Shown piece by piece: positions 36,801 to 47,935 of a DNA stretch of 64,000 bases (the stretch's first letter is position 1; each line of letters begins with the position of its first letter). The stretch comes from Rhynchonema sp. JSB1_4 (lineage: Eukaryota; Nematoda; Chromadorea; Monhysterida; Xyalidae): positions 1 through 64,000 of the forward strand of contig JASAMV010001146.1 of assembly GCA_030248065.1 (NCBI GenBank), read 5' to 3'. Below the pieces are notes generated by a model. It was not told the origin of the DNA, made no database searches, and was given only the letters and a program-made list of their open reading frames with translations. The translations under genes and the position numbers were made by a program.

Positions 36801-39800
36801 TTGTGATATCAAATTTTATCGCTAAAATTGTTGGTAAACACAAGCAAATCCACGACGACCTACGGACCTGATAAAGAACCTGTATTGTATTTCAGTTAGT
36901 CCTTTTGCGTGACATTTTCTCGATCTGGTGATTTTTGCAACGCTACCGTGATTTGTGATACCCATTTTTGCCCTGCCCTGCTCATGTATTTTTTGTACTT
37001 TTCTGTCGCAGTTTGGTTTTATATTTGGATATCCGTATTTCTTCGCGTTTTCCGTCCGTGACTGTTGTCCAGTTCACCTTTTGGTTTTGTTTGGCTAGCT
37101 CATTATAGGTTCGTCTCATGCCGTTTGGATCTGCTAACTTTTATTCGTATCTTCGAGGCTAGCCTGTTCGTCAGTTTTTTAAGTGTAACTGCAAACGTGT
37201 AACTGCAAACTTCTTTGTGAGGGGAGGATGGTGTTAGGTGTATTCTGTACCCAGGCCCGTGTATGTACTCACCAATGTACATACCTGCTAGCACATCCCA
37301 CCATCCCTCGCACATCAGCAACAGCCAATCAGCGCTTGCCTGGTGTCGACCGTGTTGCTGTGCTGGCTTGCTGCTGTGTGATGTTATTCCAGCTAAGCGC
37401 GCGCAGCGCGCGCCCTCTTTTGCTCTCTTGACGCGCAAGGCGCGTCCCCCCCCTCATCGGTGACACGTGTCAAGCGTGTGCCGTCGCATCTCAGTCCCGA
37501 CACGGCCGCTGCCATTCGACATTTGGTCGCTCAATCGCTCAGACAACGAAAGTGCGAAATGCCGTGCTATTACTTCACCGATATGACCACGTTCAGTCTG
37601 CCTGCACGTTAGTTACTTTTACTTCACGCGTTGAATTAGGATTAATGCTTTTTTGCAAAAAAGTGTATGAAGCAGATAGTTTTGCCGTCTGGCCATAAAA
37701 ATTTATTTTCCATCATTTTCCACAGGCATCTTTGACTTGCCACCGAAGATACAAATTCGATTGTTTGACGAACTATTGGACAAAGGTGTACAGAAAGGTT
37801 TGTTTTTTTTCATTGGATTGGATGCATTTGCCCCTTGCCCGATATGCACTGCTGGCATCCTGGGTCGGGGTCGGGTTTGACTTTACTTGGCCCAAAATAT
37901 TTTTGCTCTTTACACAATATTGTGAAGCAGCCGGTCACCTGTGCACTGCCAACAAAGTGCATGCCGGCCTGTTTGTTTTGTTAATGTCTCGCTTCATTTT
38001 AACCTACCAATGAAATGAGTGTAAATTGACGTAACTTACCGATCATCGCAACATTGTTGCCCTCGCATACTGTTTTCAATCTGACAACAGTTTTTCTAAA
38101 TTTTCAGAACTGGAAGAAGAATGCGGTATCATCAACTGGTCACTGGAAATCTGCGATCGTCTGGGCAGTCGGTTGTACGCGTTGTGGAATCGAACCGCTG
38201 GCGATTGCTTGCTCGACTCGGTCTTGCAGGTTGTTGCTCATTTTATTCGTTGAGAGGGCATGATCAGTTTTGATGGTACGTTCGCAATGACAAGATGGTT
38301 TCATTCTTTGTTCTCAAAGAAAAGAAGGCTGATATCTGGGTGTGGATCATCCGCACCGAAAAGCCCACACGCCCACGCTGCTGGAGGTACCACACACCAT
38401 ACCCACGTCCGATTCCTGGTTGTAATTCTCACTATTTTTATTGCAGGCCACGTGGGGTGTGTTTGATTCGGAGAATTCACTGCGCCAGGCCCTGTCTGAC
38501 AGTCTGAGCCAAGCTGAGCATGTGTAAGTCAAACTGAAAATTTTGTTTTTCTTGATTTTCTAATTGTTTATGGATCTAATTCGATTGCTTCGCGCACCGT
38601 ACATGGTACATGATTCGATTGCACGCGCATGAAAGAACGCATTACAGTGTAACATTCGGGAATAATAATTACCGCATAAGTCCAATCGTGCGACAGCAAC
38701 AAGCTCATTTTTTAATTTTTCATTGGAAGATTTCAATCGCAATCCTTGCATGGGAAGAAGCTATGCAGTTGAGTATGAAGCAGTTTAAAAAATTATTTGT
38801 TTTTCTCAACGTCCCGGGCTGCAAAGCACCCGACAATGGAGTCCGTCAAACCCGCCTGTTTTTTTGACCAAACATTATTTTATTGTGTGCACGTTTTTGT
38901 GCGCAAAATATTTGTAAATAAAGACATTGTGGTGTGGTGTGTTCGTGCAATCGTTGCTAGTCAATTACACGAAGGTATGCATACGTACGTAGTAGTAGCA
39001 GACAAGCACATGAATATGCATACCCACGTACGTACAGTAGTCCGAGACTGGTTTCATTGGTTGCCTTTGTGAAGCAGCAAGTTTCTCCGTGCCTTGACCG
39101 TGTGTGCGTATGTTGTAAAGTTGTAACACCGGCTGCCTTGCATGCACATACGTAGGTGTGTATCTATTGGCCGACGTCTAAAACTAACTTCTGTCCATTT
39201 TAGTTGTGCTTTCACTTTCGGTACGTACAGTATGTACGCAGCGTTTCCAGTGGTGAGAGACACGCTTCAATTATCTGTGTGCTACACGTACACGTGTTTC
39301 TCTCACATATACACGTGCACACGCCTTGAAGCGTCAGGAAATCTGCGTGCGGTAAGTAAAAGTCCACAGTTTTCAACAATAATCGCCCCAGTCCAATCAA
39401 CGAGCATATTGTTCGACGCACTGTGTGTGCATACTTACGGTCGTGTTTTTTGCATATGTTTGCAATAAGTCACGAAAACGTCTGACTGTAAACACACGTT
39501 TGCTCGGCAATGATGGTGTATAATTTCGAAATACTATTAATAGATAGGACAAGAGTAAGACGCGCGAACTTCACCTGAAGTCAAATCAGATGTCAGAAAC
39601 TGGTCTGGGTTTGTTACGGACTTGACTGGGCCATGTGACGTCTGTATTGCATTGCCCTTCCCGGCGCACTTTTTTAATGACTTTCTTCTGAAATCTATCT
39701 GGTTGTTTTGTCTTGTTATTGTAAGATTCTCTCCGTTCCTCCGTGTACACAGCACGTATTGTTCTGTTGTAAATTTTCCAGGCAATTGTCCACATCTAGA

Positions 39801-42800
39801 GACGTGTACTGCCGGAATTTGCACATTCGTCTCTTAACCTTGGGCTTTCCCACAGCGTCCTGTTTCTAGCTTTGATTCGTAGGTGCGCGAGATTTTTGCG
39901 CTTTTTATCCAGATTTGCTATCTCACGTGCACATAGCCTCAGGAATGTTTGACAGACAGGAATGTCTGTACGACTCGCGCCACAGACGCAAAAGAAGTTG
40001 AGTTTTTGATAAACTACCGGCCTCATTGAAGACGTATTGTTTACTTTCATCATGTTGGTCGCGATATCTTTCTAAGAACCACCATTGTCCCCGGATAATG
40101 AATCGAAACCTCAACTCACTATTGCGTTGTTTTCTCACCTTAGTCTGTTTGCTTTACTGATGTTTCACTGAAAGTATTAGTTACAGTGAAACGCAGCATG
40201 ATTGTGTGACAGTGATGTAGTTGGAGTAGGGTTGGGTGCTGTCCCCCCAGGTGGGCTACCAAATCCCATACCCCTACCCGAACAGCCTGCTCGCTAGCTC
40301 GAGCTACCCAAATGGCAAAATTTTCGGTCACAGCCCAAAATTTCAAATTTTGCCAGGTAGCTAACTCGTCATGGTCTGATCCCTGGCTGGTTGGCTCGAG
40401 CTTCCAGGCCAACTGCATCATTGTTGTGCGACCAACACGGACCAATCAGCAAGTTTAAGTGCCAGTCCTTCTGCGATTATTGGCTGATCGACAGCACGCA
40501 TCAGGTAGCGGCGATAATCTCCCATTCCTTTCCATTCTCTTTTTGTCTTTCGTTCAATCAAGTTGGCCGCGACGCGAATCTTTTTTTCATAGTACCTTTC
40601 TCTCTTTTTTTGCCCGTGCGCGAGACAATGTGACAAACGACAGTTACTGTGTTTTGTTGAATGCATAGGAATGTTTTTTTGTTTGTTTGCTCAGTTATAA
40701 CTAACGGCAAGAACGCATATTTATTGTTGTCCTGTCTTTCTGTGTTGTTGTTGTTCTGTGAGTTCATAAACGCCATAACGTAACTTCAACCAGTTCAACA
40801 TAATATGCGCTTCAACCTACTTCTAATGGCGATCTAATGCCCCAATTTTCTGGAAACAGTCATTGAAAAGAGTTGCACACCGGTTATGATGACCTCACGG
40901 CAACCACAAGAGTATGTGTTGTAATGTCAAAGATGGGCTTTTTCTGGTAAAAAATCATTTTCGGTTAACAGCTCACCTAATTTCCGCGTGCTCACATCAT
41001 TGAAAGTGTTACAAATGCATGCACTTAAATCGTCGAAATAGCTGGAATCTTTGCGTCACAAAAGCATCTACCTACACCGTTTTACTTCAATTCTGCATAA
41101 TTTACCTGTCAGTGACACTGTCATAAACAGAATCAATCCTGGACAAAATCGAATTATTCAATCTTGCTGCGGTAATCTCTGCAGTGACGGTGCATGGATA
41201 TTAAAATCACTCAAACAAAAATAGTGATGCGTCGATATTGTAGGTGATCTTCGGAATTATTTGATTTTTATTATAATTCCTGCCAAAAACGATTGTCCAT
41301 CACCATCAGTATGTCGTACACGGACGCACGCGACAACGCATGTATCGGTGTAGATAATTGTACAATATCATTTATTCTCATCAAATAATCGATATATCTG
41401 TCAGTCTGTCGACATTCATAGTCACGAATCGCCGTCGTAATACATACGTTATTATGTTACATATTGATAATGCGGCATGCTCACAGACGATTAATGTTGC
41501 TGAGTTCAGCAGTCATTCGGGCAATCTCTGCTCTAACCGCATACCAACACAGCACCCAATAACTTGAGATCATCTCACGTTGGACTCAAGTGCAGCGCCG
41601 ACTCTTGAGTCTGGTAACTTTGGCAGACATCGCGCTCGCCACGCGCTTTCCCTTATTCCTCTCGCATTCGGTTGCTGCGACTCTTGTCGACGGTGATAGA
41701 ACAAGCACTTTTTTCTTTCCGGCCCGAATGAAAGTGTTTGCATAATAACAATAATCTTGCTCGTTATCTTTGTGTCAACACTGCGCTCACCCACACAATT
41801 GCTGCTGCTTGCATGATAACATTCATTCATGTCAGACCATTGTTGTAAAGGACTAAGTGATTCAATTTTGAGTTGTAAAATTCTGCATATTCAAACTTCA
41901 GTGCATGTATTGTGCATGTGCTGTTGTTGTGAAAGTGTCTTGTTTATTATTTATCACCTTTGTTGTAGCTCAATCGCACTAACTATGCACGTCGTTGTTG
42001 TAGATGTAAAGGCGCCACTTTTCTCCTGCATACTTTCAATGACTGTTTTATTATTATCGGTCACTGTAAAGACAATAGTCGGTTGTAAAACACTGACGTC
42101 ATACGATTTAGGTGACGGTGACGTGCAATCTAATTTTACTGTATTGTCCATTGTATACTTTAGATCATTCTGATCTCGAATTAGCATTGAATTATAAATC
42201 AATCAATCGGTGATCGATCATTCGCTGTATCGTATCCATCGATGAGCGAGGGCGATCTGCATCATGCACGACCGATCACCGTCACCTCGTGGTCGACTGG
42301 CGAGTGTTCCGATTCGGACACCACGACCGACTCGTCCACTCCACCGCCGTTGCCGCCATGGAATGACGATCTGTTGACTGAATTGTGTCGAATCCATCGA
42401 TCGATCGATATTCACCACGATCACGCGTCGTCGTCCTCATCCGATCGATGCTGTGATGGTGAGCATCAATGTTGCGAACAACAGCCGTCCACGAGCACCA
42501 CCAGCACCGATTGTAATGGCAGCAGCACCGATGGGGGCAGCGTGCATCTGGCAGCATTGCCCTGTGGCGAACAACGATGCGATTCACTGGTGCTGCCCGA
42601 CATGACACTCACGCCCGCACAACAGCTCATCAGGTCCATGTCACTTCGATCGTCGATCGCGTCGAAACGCAGAGTGACGCCACTCAACAAGAGTAGTGTG
42701 TCGACCGGCAAAACAGCCACACCAATTGACCATGATGCCACATCGATCAGCAGTAGTTCGGTGGCCAATATGACTCAGCTGGAGTCCGGGTCGTCCAAGT

Positions 42801-45800
42801 CAGCCACCGCACCCTCGCTGCCCCCACCGTCGTCCTATCGCCAACTGCGAGGTGCCGGCGAGCTGTTCCTGGCATGTGCGTGCATCGTCACTGTCGGTTG
42901 TGTGATCATTTGGCACAAATGCGGCCAATTGGGTGCTGAATTCTGGCTGGTCATCATTCTGCTCGTCACGGTGCTAATCGTCGGCATGTTGTTGTTGGTC
43001 GTTGGTGCATTGACCGGACACTATAATGTCAGAGCGGGCAAGTGATCAATGATGGTTGATTAATTGTGCAACATGTGGTCTTTCCGGAATCAAAAGGGCA
43101 AACAGACATCTACCATGGTCACATTCTGCCGGCTTTGCCCATTTGTTCCCCGATGTTTATTTTTCACTTAGTTTTGTTGTACTCCAGTTCGATAACGCAT
43201 CAAGTTGGCGATCGCTTTTAAAAATACCAGCTGTACGGTGCATTGTCGGATTTGTGTAAATTGTACAGCTGTGGGGTTTCACGAATAGTGTTTGAATTTG
43301 GTTATTGCTTAGTCCGATTATTTTTACGATTCGATAAATCAACAGCATTTATGCGTCTTTTGCCAGTATCTCTTACCATGAACATTGCGCAGCACAGTAG
43401 CACGCGACGAAAATCATGAACGTAACGGAACACAAACTCATGAAACAGGACAGAACAAAAGTCCGGGAGCGCCAGGCAATCATTTCTCTGCATGCTTGAA
43501 CTGCATTCACAAATCGAGTTAATGATCTGCTTGTCAGTCATGCATAATCAATCACATTCACGTGTCAATTCCGGTCCAGTTTCTATCCGCGTTGGCGCGA
43601 GCACGAGACCTGGCTGAACAAGGCGATGCTGCAATTCTCGTTGGACGAATCACAGCTGGCTCGTGACTGGGAACTCATACAACGATTGGCTAGCAAACCG
43701 GGATCCGCTCTCGAACAGGTTGACTTTCAATCGCTTTCAGAACTGAGCAATTTGTGTGTAACTGTGTACATTAACACTGTGAAAATCGCTCCACCCTGAA
43801 GACTTGCTCGATGAAAGAAATGCGCCTCGACTCCATGAAACGCGGCTCTAACATATTGCAATTTTGATAGATATAGTAATGAACTAATCGTGAATATTAT
43901 TGCATGATACAGGTCCGAAAAAATTTAATGGCTACAAAAATCGTGCGGCAATAAACTACATATCTATATCAGTGTGACCTTTACCCGATGTTTCTTCCCC
44001 AGGTGCACGTATTCGCATTGGCCCATGTTGTGCGTCGGCCGATCATTGTGTATGGGGTGAGGGTGGTCAAGGGCATGGACGGGGATCAATTGGACTACGC
44101 CAGATTCGAGGGTATGTTGTTGGTCGTCCTGACTTGTTGGCCGACTACAGTGTACGTCGCAATGATTGTCAAGCCAGAGTTAGCCAATGTCTGATTTCAC
44201 GCACGACATCTCATGATGGATGCATTAGTATTGCTGTTTGAATACAAAGTAAGTGAATGTAGTGTATCAATATGCGGTACTATTTGCATCGGGAGGCTGT
44301 GTGGCTGACATTTTTAATGCGGCTTTTTGTTGGTATCGACATGCGCTGTATCTTACTGTGGTACTGAATTAAAATCAACAGTAACAACAGAAAATCACAA
44401 TATTCTTTAACATCCAGGCATCTACCTGCCATTGCTGTGGGAGCCGTCGTTCTGTTTCCGCTCCCCGATTTGTCTCGGCTACACGCGTGGTCACTTCGTC
44501 GCGCTCGTGCCCATGGAACCGGCGAGAAGTCGTGACCACGCCCCGGTCGGCATCAGTGGTGCGCCAAAGTATGCGTTTCTGCCGTTGCAAAATGCCGACG
44601 GCGAATTGCTACCCATACATTTTCTGTCGGAGAATGAGGTATGATTGCGGTGATTTTGCTGCACTTTAAAACGAAAACAGTCAACAACGATTTTTTGTTA
44701 CAGTACGGTCACGAACAACAACTATTGCGAACGTGGTTGGACGCGTTCATCACGGACAGTCATTTGTGGACGTGCAAGATGCGGCTGCACAAACAACCGG
44801 CCCTGGTCGAACAGATGCTCGGTTGGAGGGTTTCGGGGTGTTAGTCATTATGGGTACCATACCTGTACAGCTGTGGCTCGTACACAACCGTGGTTCAGGG
44901 TTCGGCTTTTGCCTTGACGCCGCTACTGAAGTGTAGGCCTCAGGCTGCTAGGCTAACGCCTGAAGCAATGTCTACCTGACAGCCCTAGACTAGCTAAACC
45001 TTGCCTTCTTATCGTTTCGTTCTCGAAATTCTTTGGATAGCAACATAATTTAGTCTGCAATTATTTACCTGATGTTTCATAATGCATACTAGACAGACGC
45101 ACACATTTTGGTGTTGTCGTTGTTTGTTGCAGATGACTGGCTGGACTACTACCATCGAGTGGCCCGTATGCAACAAGCCCATTATCCATCGCCGGGTAGT
45201 TCGACGGCAAAGGACGCGGTTGCACACACGCAGACACAGACGACCAATAGACAACAGCGTGCACGTACACATACACCACCCGCCAGTGATATGATCAGGT
45301 TGGGGGTCATTCATTGGTGGACTGGTTGTTTGATGAGCTGATCCGACTTGGATACTGTGTCGGAGGAATTAGTCGATTGGGCGAACATACTGGTTGTTCT
45401 GGTGATTGTAACTTTGGCCGGTCTGCACTGCACTTCGCTGGCAGAGGTATCAAGGTCGGGGGCCCTCACCATGTGATTTTGATGTAATGCATGTTCGGTG
45501 ATCGATTGATAATAGTGCGTTCGACCAGCAATAGTGGTTTGGCTGCCAGGGCACGGCGGTAACATGCCGTACCGCTAAACATCAAAAGTTATACCTACCC
45601 AAAAGAAGGCTGGAAGCAAGCTGATCGAAATTACTGCATTCACAAGATCACTGATCAAGTACAGTCTTGATGAAATCATCAATGTGCATATCGATCTTCA
45701 CTCTGTTGAACACGAATTCTGTTCGAAGGCTATGTATATAACGTGTGTGACCACAACAGTGCGCTGTCATGGCACTTGGCATTCATGTGTGATTGCCAAA

Positions 45801-46060
45801 CCCACATAGTAACCCAACATTGCAGTATTCCGCTAACAGCAACGGCATCGTCCCGTCTTCGTTCATCTATTGGCAGTGCAGCTGTGCGACACGTCCCGAC
45901 CACGACCACAAGTCCCACACCGAAATCGGGCGTCAGCGAAAACACCACTCCTCCGCATTCGGGCGTGGAGCACGGCTCAACACCGACCACCGTTGAGTAC
46001 GACGCTGATCGCAGTGACACAAGCACTGAACCGGAGGAGGAAGGCACTCGGAAGGCGTAG
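27802..46060 (+). CDS. ZRANB1: TRABID-type deubiquitinase (three NZF, AnkUBD, OTU), 17 exons
   Basis: This is a cysteine protease that in animals cleaves K29-, K33- and K63-linked ubiquitin chains. The exons are 27802-28122, 28254-28391, 28585-28684, 28744-28956, 29248-29510, 29816-29989, 31031-31178, 37440-37607, 37726-37797, 38108-38229, 38447-38523, 43580-43718, 44003-44111, 44418-44638, 44704-44839, 45133-45298 and 45826-46060. All introns are GT-AG and in phase, giving 933 residues. NZF fingers lie at about 67-91, 125-149 and 206-230, each with WxCxxCTYxNW and a second Cys pair. An ankyrin-type region follows from about 390. The OTU core has the nucleophile in NRTAGDCLLDSV (Cys566) and the catalytic His in GYTRGHFVALV (His707). 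The tail is Ser/Thr-rich and then acidic. The junctions at 28956/29248, 37440 and 44839 are the least certain. The gene hosts a retrotransposon and a nested gene in its introns. Confidence 0.88.
30417..30608. mobile_element. Palindromic MITE, TTCTAGCTGAGGTCGAAAT ends
   Basis: Inverted arms of about 65 bases carry GCAAAGAAAGAGAAATC on the left and its inverse on the right, around a short centre. It lies in the intron between exons 6 and 7 of the TRABID-like gene. No ORF is present. Confidence 0.7.
30689..30904. mobile_element. Palindromic element, GAAACGGTGTAAA type
   Basis: The arms start TGGGTGGAATTTTCGAAACG and end in the inverse CGTTTCGAAAATCTCACCCA. The words GGTGTAAAGGTC and AAGTTCGGTCGAAAGCTCGG repeat within the arms. 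It is in the same intron as the previous element; a partial copy is at 22318. Confidence 0.7.
31179..33266 (+). other. Intron sequence upstream of the LTR element, with a tandem duplication
   Basis: Two diverged copies of a segment of about 165 bases adjoin at 31790-32090. Both carry CGAGAAACACG(A/G)TGGTGCTATCGCCGA and GGTTCCAGACCATGAC. A CACACA/GGCAGG tract lies at 32285-32345. No exon of the host gene is recognised here. Confidence 0.6.
33267..33717 (+). repeat. 5' LTR
   Basis: This 451-bp LTR begins TGTTAGGTG and ends AGCGTAACA. It contains a GC-rich palindromic patch (AGCGCGCGCAGCGCGCGC) and an AATAAA polyadenylation signal near 33626. A copy of TGAAACATCA lies at 33555. Confidence 0.85.
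33723..33740 (+). other. Putative primer-binding site
   Basis: TGGCGACCACGACAAACT starts 5 bases after the LTR. The leading TGG would pair with a tRNA CCA end. Which tRNA primes is not decidable by eye. Confidence 0.5.
34326..35381 (+). CDS. Retrotransposon Gag polyprotein
   Basis: This intact 351-codon ORF encodes the capsid/nucleocapsid protein that packages the element's RNA. The N-terminal two-thirds looks like a retrotransposon Gag capsid region, with YRSGQNWMEFVERFHHK near residue 19 and helical Gln/Leu-rich sequence after it. Two CCHC zinc knuckles close the protein, CHLCRNPGHYSRSC and CYCCRNPGHIMSTC, both with CX2CX4HX4C spacing. The ORF ends shortly after the second knuckle and no pol frame continues from it. 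An uninterrupted ORF and near-identical LTRs suggest recent activity, with pol supplied in trans. BEL/Pao or gypsy membership cannot be settled without pol. Confidence 0.85.
   Translation: MMALNGVLQDKTLVHLLSLVGEYRSGQNWMEFVERFHHKCNFLGLSSAERARLLVAAIDPKVLKNAGYQMLSVEVQNDIMQLLPALTAKILPPHAQSFFATQLHQCKQSNGQSMMDYHAELCELAERAWPDKSHEQRDKDLKEFFAGGLISQKIRQELYRAHACTTASGALQIARDIEASEVAIQNAGAGTTAAQRMYFLQAKPTDANPGPANVPQSKIDEIVDRVAALTTSQAQARYNGYGSQVSNQHNTRRDGNSYRNPATSRLRFNTFSVVNTQNDDSAERAHKAVDQQGANGGADSSNGNVVCHLCRNPGHYSRSCPLRPNARVCYCCRNPGHIMSTCKCPRCEGQK
35397..35531 (+). repeat. 12-bp minisatellite after gag
   Basis: About 11 units of TGCTTTGTGAAC/TGCTTTGTGACT begin 16 bases after the gag stop codon. The period is a multiple of three, so the array stays open in frame. 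One unit has an extra T. Confidence 0.75.
35532..37231 (+). other. Retrotransposon internal region without pol, and polypurine tract
   Basis: No protease, reverse transcriptase, RNase H or integrase motif appears in any frame; ORFs are at most about 120 codons. A polypurine tract (GAGGGGAGGATG, 37219-37230) directly precedes the 3' LTR. Confidence 0.65.
37232..37445 (+). repeat. Truncated 3' LTR
   Basis: It matches the first 215 bases of the 5' LTR with one indel (TTGACG against TTGGACG). Similarity stops at GGCGCGT, where a run of 8 C leads straight into TRABID exon sequence. The distal half of the LTR, including AATAAA, is missing. Confidence 0.85.
38524..42241 (+). other. Intron of the TRABID-like gene, left part
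   Basis: This is part of the 5.1-kb intron between exons 11 and 12. CGTACGTA-rich low-complexity stretches lie at 38970-39040, and a CAGTGATGTAGTTGG transposon-end-like sequence lies at 40212. No exon is recognised before the nested gene at 42242. Confidence 0.5.
42242..43045 (+). CDS. Nested single-exon gene, two-pass membrane protein
   Basis: This 267-codon ORF lies wholly inside an intron of the TRABID-like gene on the same strand. I do not recognise the family. Residues 1-200 are low-complexity and polar, rich in Ser, Thr, Asp and His, with clusters such as DHASSSSSDRCC and CCEQQPSTSTTSTDC. A moderately conserved-looking stretch (LTPAQQLIRSMSLRSSIASK) lies near residue 121. The C-terminus has two hydrophobic helices at about 207-224 and 234-257, joined by a short loop, and ends in HYNVRAGK. 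That predicts a hairpin with both ends on the same side, probably cytosolic because no signal peptide is present. Coding composition (third-position G/C, no stops over 800 bases in an AT-rich intron) supports a real gene. A retrocopy or an alternative exon of the host is possible; no acceptor is seen near the start. Confidence 0.7.
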   Translation: MSEGDLHHARPITVTSWSTGECSDSDTTTDSSTPPPLPPWNDDLLTELCRIHRSIDIHHDHASSSSSDRCCDGEHQCCEQQPSTSTTSTDCNGSSTDGGSVHLAALPCGEQRCDSLVLPDMTLTPAQQLIRSMSLRSSIASKRRVTPLNKSSVSTGKTATPIDHDATSISSSSVANMTQLESGSSKSATAPSLPPPSSYRQLRGAGELFLACACIVTVGCVIIWHKCGQLGAEFWLVIILLVTVLIVGMLLLVVGALTGHYNVRAGK

Positions 46061-47935
46061 CCGACAAAATTATCATTGTTTAATGATCTTTCTTTCAAGT
46101 GGATCTGTCGCTATTGGCTTTGGAGGTTATAGTTATTTTGCTCATCGTAAATTTGGGTTGGTGCTTTCGTGCACAAAAACCATTGATGCTTGAAGGAATT
46201 GTGTTGATTTGTTAGCACATTTTACTACTCTTGTGTAGCGCACAATCAAATTGTATTATATTTAGCCGGTCTTTCTATCAATTGATGTTCTACTGAATTC
46301 TATGGGCGATCTTTTTCTTCGTGCTTTTGTCATTATGGTAACTCATTTTGGTGTAACGAAGACTTAGTTTCTAAACCCGAATGCCATTATCTGTCGTTGC
46401 AAATTATAAAGTTGATGTGATTTTACCAACCAATTTTTATCCGTGTCATGTTTATGTGTGGGCTTAGGTGTGAATGTAGATTTTGGGGTGGTCAAGCCTT
46501 CTGTGACATCACGTGCTTGTATGTCCTTTCACTAGTGTTCTTTCTTGTCATCAGAAAATTTGCGACACATTTGTGTGTTTTGTGGTTCACATACCCAGAT
46601 ACACACGTAAACACCGTCTGTGATTATATTCCCGTGTCCCCCATGATGCTAAATGTGTGTATCCTTTTATTACTGTACAATCTTGTACCATGATGTACCC
46701 TGCCTGGTGAGTGTTGTCATCGCATAAAATTATAGCCTGCAATTGGGGATAATTTTGTGGTTACTGTTGTCGGCATTTTGTGAGCACTCAAACGATGGCC
46801 GATGGAACCAAAAGGGAGCGTTAGTGAGAAACAAGCGGCCTTGATGACCTCATGTGCAGAAAATAAGCTGTATGCTGGCATTTTACATTGAGCCATAGGG
46901 TTCTGACTGGAAAGTAGCGCGGTTTCTATTTGACCTAAATTTCATCAAGCAACTATAATGTAAACGAAATAATGCTTCATGCTAGCAACGTAATGGTGCA
47001 CAGGCCTAAAGGTAGTAGTAGCGTAAGCTGCAGACCTGTATAAGTGTGACTCACTAACAAACAATAATCCGCATTTTATTATATTTGCGTGCTAATGTCT
47101 CTCGCCTTACTGTGAGCTACACACGTGAAGCTGGATATCTGCCATAGCAAGCCCACAGTGTCGTTGGATTACTATGGAAACCGATGTCGGGCGCTCACTC
47201 GGTATCCAAGTGACAGGAGAGCTGTTGTTTACAAATAACGTCTACTGCTACATACATACGGCTGGCCAATTGTACGAGCATTTGGCACATAATGTGAGCT
47301 AGTGAAGTATAATCGTGTGGTCAGTAAACTCGGCACACATTCCTACGAAGCTCGCACCTGCCTGCGACCAGTGCCAGTAAACCATCGAAACTAAACGGAC
47401 GTCAATTTTAGTATTGCATCACACTGTGGCTCAATTAATGTGAGAATATGACATCGAAATTCCTTCCCAATCTGCGCGCTGCAGCTGAGCTTTGGCACTT
47501 GCACGTATGCCGCTCATTCAATCCATCGGAGGCAATGTTTCAAAGAAAAACACCACGATCGCTTCCACCCGCTTCCATGTCATTAGCAAGCAAAACGACT
47601 TCACAGTTTTTGCTTCGAGTGACAGACTCCGCCTTTAGCACAAAACAAATTTCTGTTTCAATGCAAGCCGTTCATTTACTTGTCAGTCGCCAGAGGCCTT
47701 CGATGGCCATGGTGGTGCTTACGGCATGCTCCTAGTCCCCCAAGGCAGGGACGATGCACTTAGAGCACTAGATTGGCATAGTATCGTATCTATCCATAAA
47801 ATGGCATTAGCCCAGCCATAAAATGGTATGGTTTCTTTGTTTACTAGTTGTCATGCCATCTTTGTTTACCTTGTTTATGTTTTTGTAACTGCAATTCCTT
47901 TGCAGGTACACACAGTACATAAATTCAAAAAAAGA
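46061..47935 (+). other. Intergenic region with a possible unassigned exon
   Basis: Most of the stretch is non-coding. A short open segment at 47174-47293 starts at an ATG and ends at a GTGAGC donor-like site. Open but shifting frames continue at 47448-47820. A ttgcag acceptor at about 47905 lies 31 bases before the DOMON start and could be its spliced-leader site. Confidence 0.4.

Larger units (their letters stand above)
33267..37445 (+). mobile_element. LTR retrotransposon, gag-only, 3' LTR truncated
   Basis: The 5' LTR (33267-33717) and 3' LTR (37232-37445) are almost identical over 214 bases. The 5' LTR has TGTTA...TAACA ends. A primer-binding-like site and a purine tract flank the internal region. 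The only long ORF is gag (34326-35381). The remaining 1.85 kb upstream of the 3' LTR has no protease, reverse transcriptase or integrase, so the copy is non-autonomous. It sits in the intron before exon 8 of the TRABID-like gene, in sense orientation. Confidence 0.85.

Noticed and set aside
35532..37228. Possible pol gene after gag
   Set aside because: All six frames are broken into short ORFs, with no reverse transcriptase or integrase motif.
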